DNA from: a virus
Strand: one strand, 5' to 3'
Length of the DNA: 23,858 bases
Virus record (IMG/VR): IMGVR_UViG_3300006802_016965
Coordinates: 1-23,858 of that record
Positions 22,428 through 23,858 of this stretch are shown here, piece by piece (position 1 is the stretch's first letter; every line of letters begins with the position of its first letter). Under the pieces are notes generated by a model that worked only from the letters and a program-made list of their open reading frames with translations, did not search any database and was not told the DNA's origin. Both the position numbers and the translations under genes were made by a program.

Positions 22428-23177
22428 ATGCAAAAAAACAAAATTGTCAATTTTATTACTAAATATCATCTACAAGGACAATGCCAGCAGGTGAAAATTA
22501 AAGTAAAGCCCGATAAATTAGTAACGAGCTTTGCAACAGAACAAAAGGACTTGCTAGGATTTGTCGCTGTAAGTGATCTCGAGTTTCCATCATTACCTGA
22601 AGATGTGATAAGTGGTAACGAAATGGAAATCGGTGTATTTAATACCAGCGCCCTTTCAAAAATACTTTCCGTAATGGGAAATCAAGTCGATATTTCATTT
22701 AAATCGGAAATGGGGAAAGTCTATCAAATGTCGATGGATGATGGCACATTTCAGTCAAACATTATGCTCGCCGACTTGGATATAATTGAAGAGCCACCAA
22801 AGTTGAATGATTTGCCTGATTTTGAAATAGAATTTAATTTTCTTGGAAATGCCTTTTCTGAGAATTTTATTAAAGCTACAAATGCCTTGCCGGATAGCAA
22901 CACGGTGACATTTATTGATAGTGGTGATGGTGTGGATGTTGTACTTAATCACGCAGATCATAATACCGATAACATTAAAATATCACTAATACCTGATGCA
23001 AAGGAAGGAAGTTTTGAAAATATGCGCTTTAACTCAGATCTCCTTCGTGATGTTTTGGTTGCAAACAAAGATGCAACAAGTATGAAATTTTTCTTATCAA
23101 CAAAGGGGTTATTAAAAATGCAATTCCAGGGTGACGGATTTGCAACTGTTTATTATTTAGTGATGCTCCAATCTTAA
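22428..23177 (+). CDS. Sliding clamp (T4 gp45-like)
   Basis: This 249-aa protein is predicted to form the ring that tethers the polymerase to DNA. It shows the two-domain beta-rich pattern of gp45/PCNA-type clamps: acidic strands SDLEFPSLPEDV (49-60 region), an interdomain linker around EEPPKLNDLPDFEIEF, and a C-terminal GLLKMQFQGDGFATVYYLV ending. The N-terminal extension makes it about 20 residues longer than T4 gp45 (228 aa). It is driven by its own copy of the phage promoter, which would allow the high dosage that a clamp (and late transcription in T4) needs. The clamp loader (gp44/62) is not in the window. Confidence 0.82.
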   Translation: MQKNKIVNFITKYHLQGQCQQVKIKVKPDKLVTSFATEQKDLLGFVAVSDLEFPSLPEDVISGNEMEIGVFNTSALSKILSVMGNQVDISFKSEMGKVYQMSMDDGTFQSNIMLADLDIIEEPPKLNDLPDFEIEFNFLGNAFSENFIKATNALPDSNTVTFIDSGDGVDVVLNHADHNTDNIKISLIPDAKEGSFENMRFNSDLLRDVLVANKDATSMKFFLSTKGLLKMQFQGDGFATVYYLVMLQS

Positions 23178-23183
23178 AATGGT

Positions 23184-23759
23184 ATGGAAAAACTATTCAA
23201 TTATCAGGAAATTCAAGAAGCTAATATATCTTTAGCAAAACAACTAAACCAAGTTCAGAAACTAAAACCAATGCGTACATTATTTGTTGGTATTCTGAAC
23301 GGAGGATATAGAATAATCAGCGACGTGTCAAAATACACAGCATTTCCCGCAGAAATTGATTTCTGTCAATGTAAATCATATACAGGAAAAACTCAAGGAG
23401 AAATAAAATTTCAACGATTTGATAATAAATTACATTCTCAAGACGCTAACTATCAAGCGTCGTTGTTTGACGGAATTGATTCTGATGGAATTCGTCTTGT
23501 AGTATTTGATGATATTTTGGATTCCGGAAGGACGGCTTTAAAAGTCGTAGAGGAATATTCAAAAATATTGAATATCAAGGATGCCGTACTTGTTACATAC
23601 GCAAGGAGAAAAAATGCGCAACAGGATTTAGATTTATTAGAAGGTATTTACTCAAATATATTTACTGCATTTATTATTGACGACGAGTGGCTGATCGGTT
23701 GCGGTATGGATGATGAAGCTGGAAACTCACGCAATTTACCATATATCTGTAAAGTATAA
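23184..23759 (+). CDS. Hypoxanthine/guanine phosphoribosyltransferase-like enzyme
   Basis: This 191-aa type I phosphoribosyltransferase has the PRPP loop VVFDDILDSGRT (106-117), a GILNGGY turn (36-42) like the N-terminal PPi loop of HGPRT, SYTG (65-68), and a C-terminal GCGMDDEAGNSRNLPYI (172-188) that closely follows the HGPRT signature. It would convert guanine or hypoxanthine plus PRPP to GMP or IMP. DpdA releases free guanine from phage DNA, so guanine recycling to GMP (and on to GTP for FolE) is a plausible job. General purine salvage is the alternative. It begins 6 nt after the clamp stop and is probably on the same transcript. Confidence 0.82.
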   Translation: MEKLFNYQEIQEANISLAKQLNQVQKLKPMRTLFVGILNGGYRIISDVSKYTAFPAEIDFCQCKSYTGKTQGEIKFQRFDNKLHSQDANYQASLFDGIDSDGIRLVVFDDILDSGRTALKVVEEYSKILNIKDAVLVTYARRKNAQQDLDLLEGIYSNIFTAFIIDDEWLIGCGMDDEAGNSRNLPYICKV

Positions 23760-23765
23760 GGCGTT

Positions 23766-23858
23766 ATGATATTAGAATTTTTAAAACATTTATTTGGTCT
23801 TTGTGGCGAGTCGCATCCAAATCTGCTTTTTGGGATACCCATAATTGTAACCGGTTAC
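23766..23858 (+). CDS. 5' part of a small membrane-associated ORF
   Basis: ATG at 23766 opens a frame that runs off the window end. The 31 visible residues (MILEFLKHLFGLCGESHPNL, then LFGIPIIVTGY) start with an amphipathic helix carrying GLCGESHPN and continue hydrophobic, like small membrane proteins of other marine-type phages. The start is 6 nt after the phosphoribosyltransferase stop. Confidence 0.5.
   Translation, partial: MILEFLKHLFGLCGESHPNLLFGIPIIVTGY

Noticed and set aside
1-23858. tRNA genes, CRISPR arrays, insertion sequences, introns
   Set aside because: None was seen on reading, and the compact coding layout leaves little room. No tRNA covariance scan could be run.

Overview
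The window is a gene-dense, AT-rich segment in which every supportable gene lies on the + strand, with frequent 1-20 nt gaps or overlaps. It carries T4-type replication proteins: a gp32-like ssDNA-binding protein, a UvsX recombinase, a FEN/RNase H nuclease, a DnaB-type (gp41) helicase, a family B DNA polymerase (gp43) and a sliding clamp (gp45). This suggests a tailed phage of the T4-like supergroup. Six copies of an extended promoter (TTTGGAATTC, then TATATTA starting exactly 24 nt after the first T) fit the Bacteroidota -33 TTTG / -7 TAnnTTTG architecture, so a Bacteroidota host is inferred. Most genes also lack a strong Shine-Dalgarno sequence, as is usual in that phylum.

Layout. 1-534: the end of an unidentified, possibly virion, gene. 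553-4537: a small family A DNA polymerase, two tandem paralogues that share an N-terminal module (one keeps PD-(D/E)XK-like residues), and a conserved-looking small protein. 4638-9523: the replication/recombination block gp32, uvsX, FEN nuclease, helicase and an unknown. 9587-12289: class I ribonucleotide reductase, beta then alpha. 12354-13422: small unknowns and a tandem DUF1508/YegP-like gene with its own promoter and a strong terminator. 13439-15740: queE, a secreted DNA/RNA nuclease, and several small proteins, two of them membrane proteins. 15779-22363: an operon-like run of denV-like glycosylase, folE, a PLP aminotransferase, queC, dpdA and DNA polymerase B. 22428-23858: clamp, an HGPRT-like phosphoribosyltransferase, and the start of a small membrane-like ORF.

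The main biological theme is a 7-deazaguanine DNA hypermodification pathway. FolE, QueE and QueC make a 7-deazaguanine base from GTP, and DpdA (a TGT homologue) exchanges it for guanine in DNA. The unusual element is a class V, PhnW/AGAT-like aminotransferase locked between folE and queC with 1-nt and ATGA junctions. QueC lacks the usual YPDCR substrate loop, and QueE has a CX3CX8C cluster motif. Together these suggest a 7-deazaguanine variant that may not have been described. The HGPRT-like gene could recycle the guanine that DpdA releases. QueD is not in the window.

Functional calls rest on motif and family recognition by eye. No alignments, profile searches or folding calculations were run.
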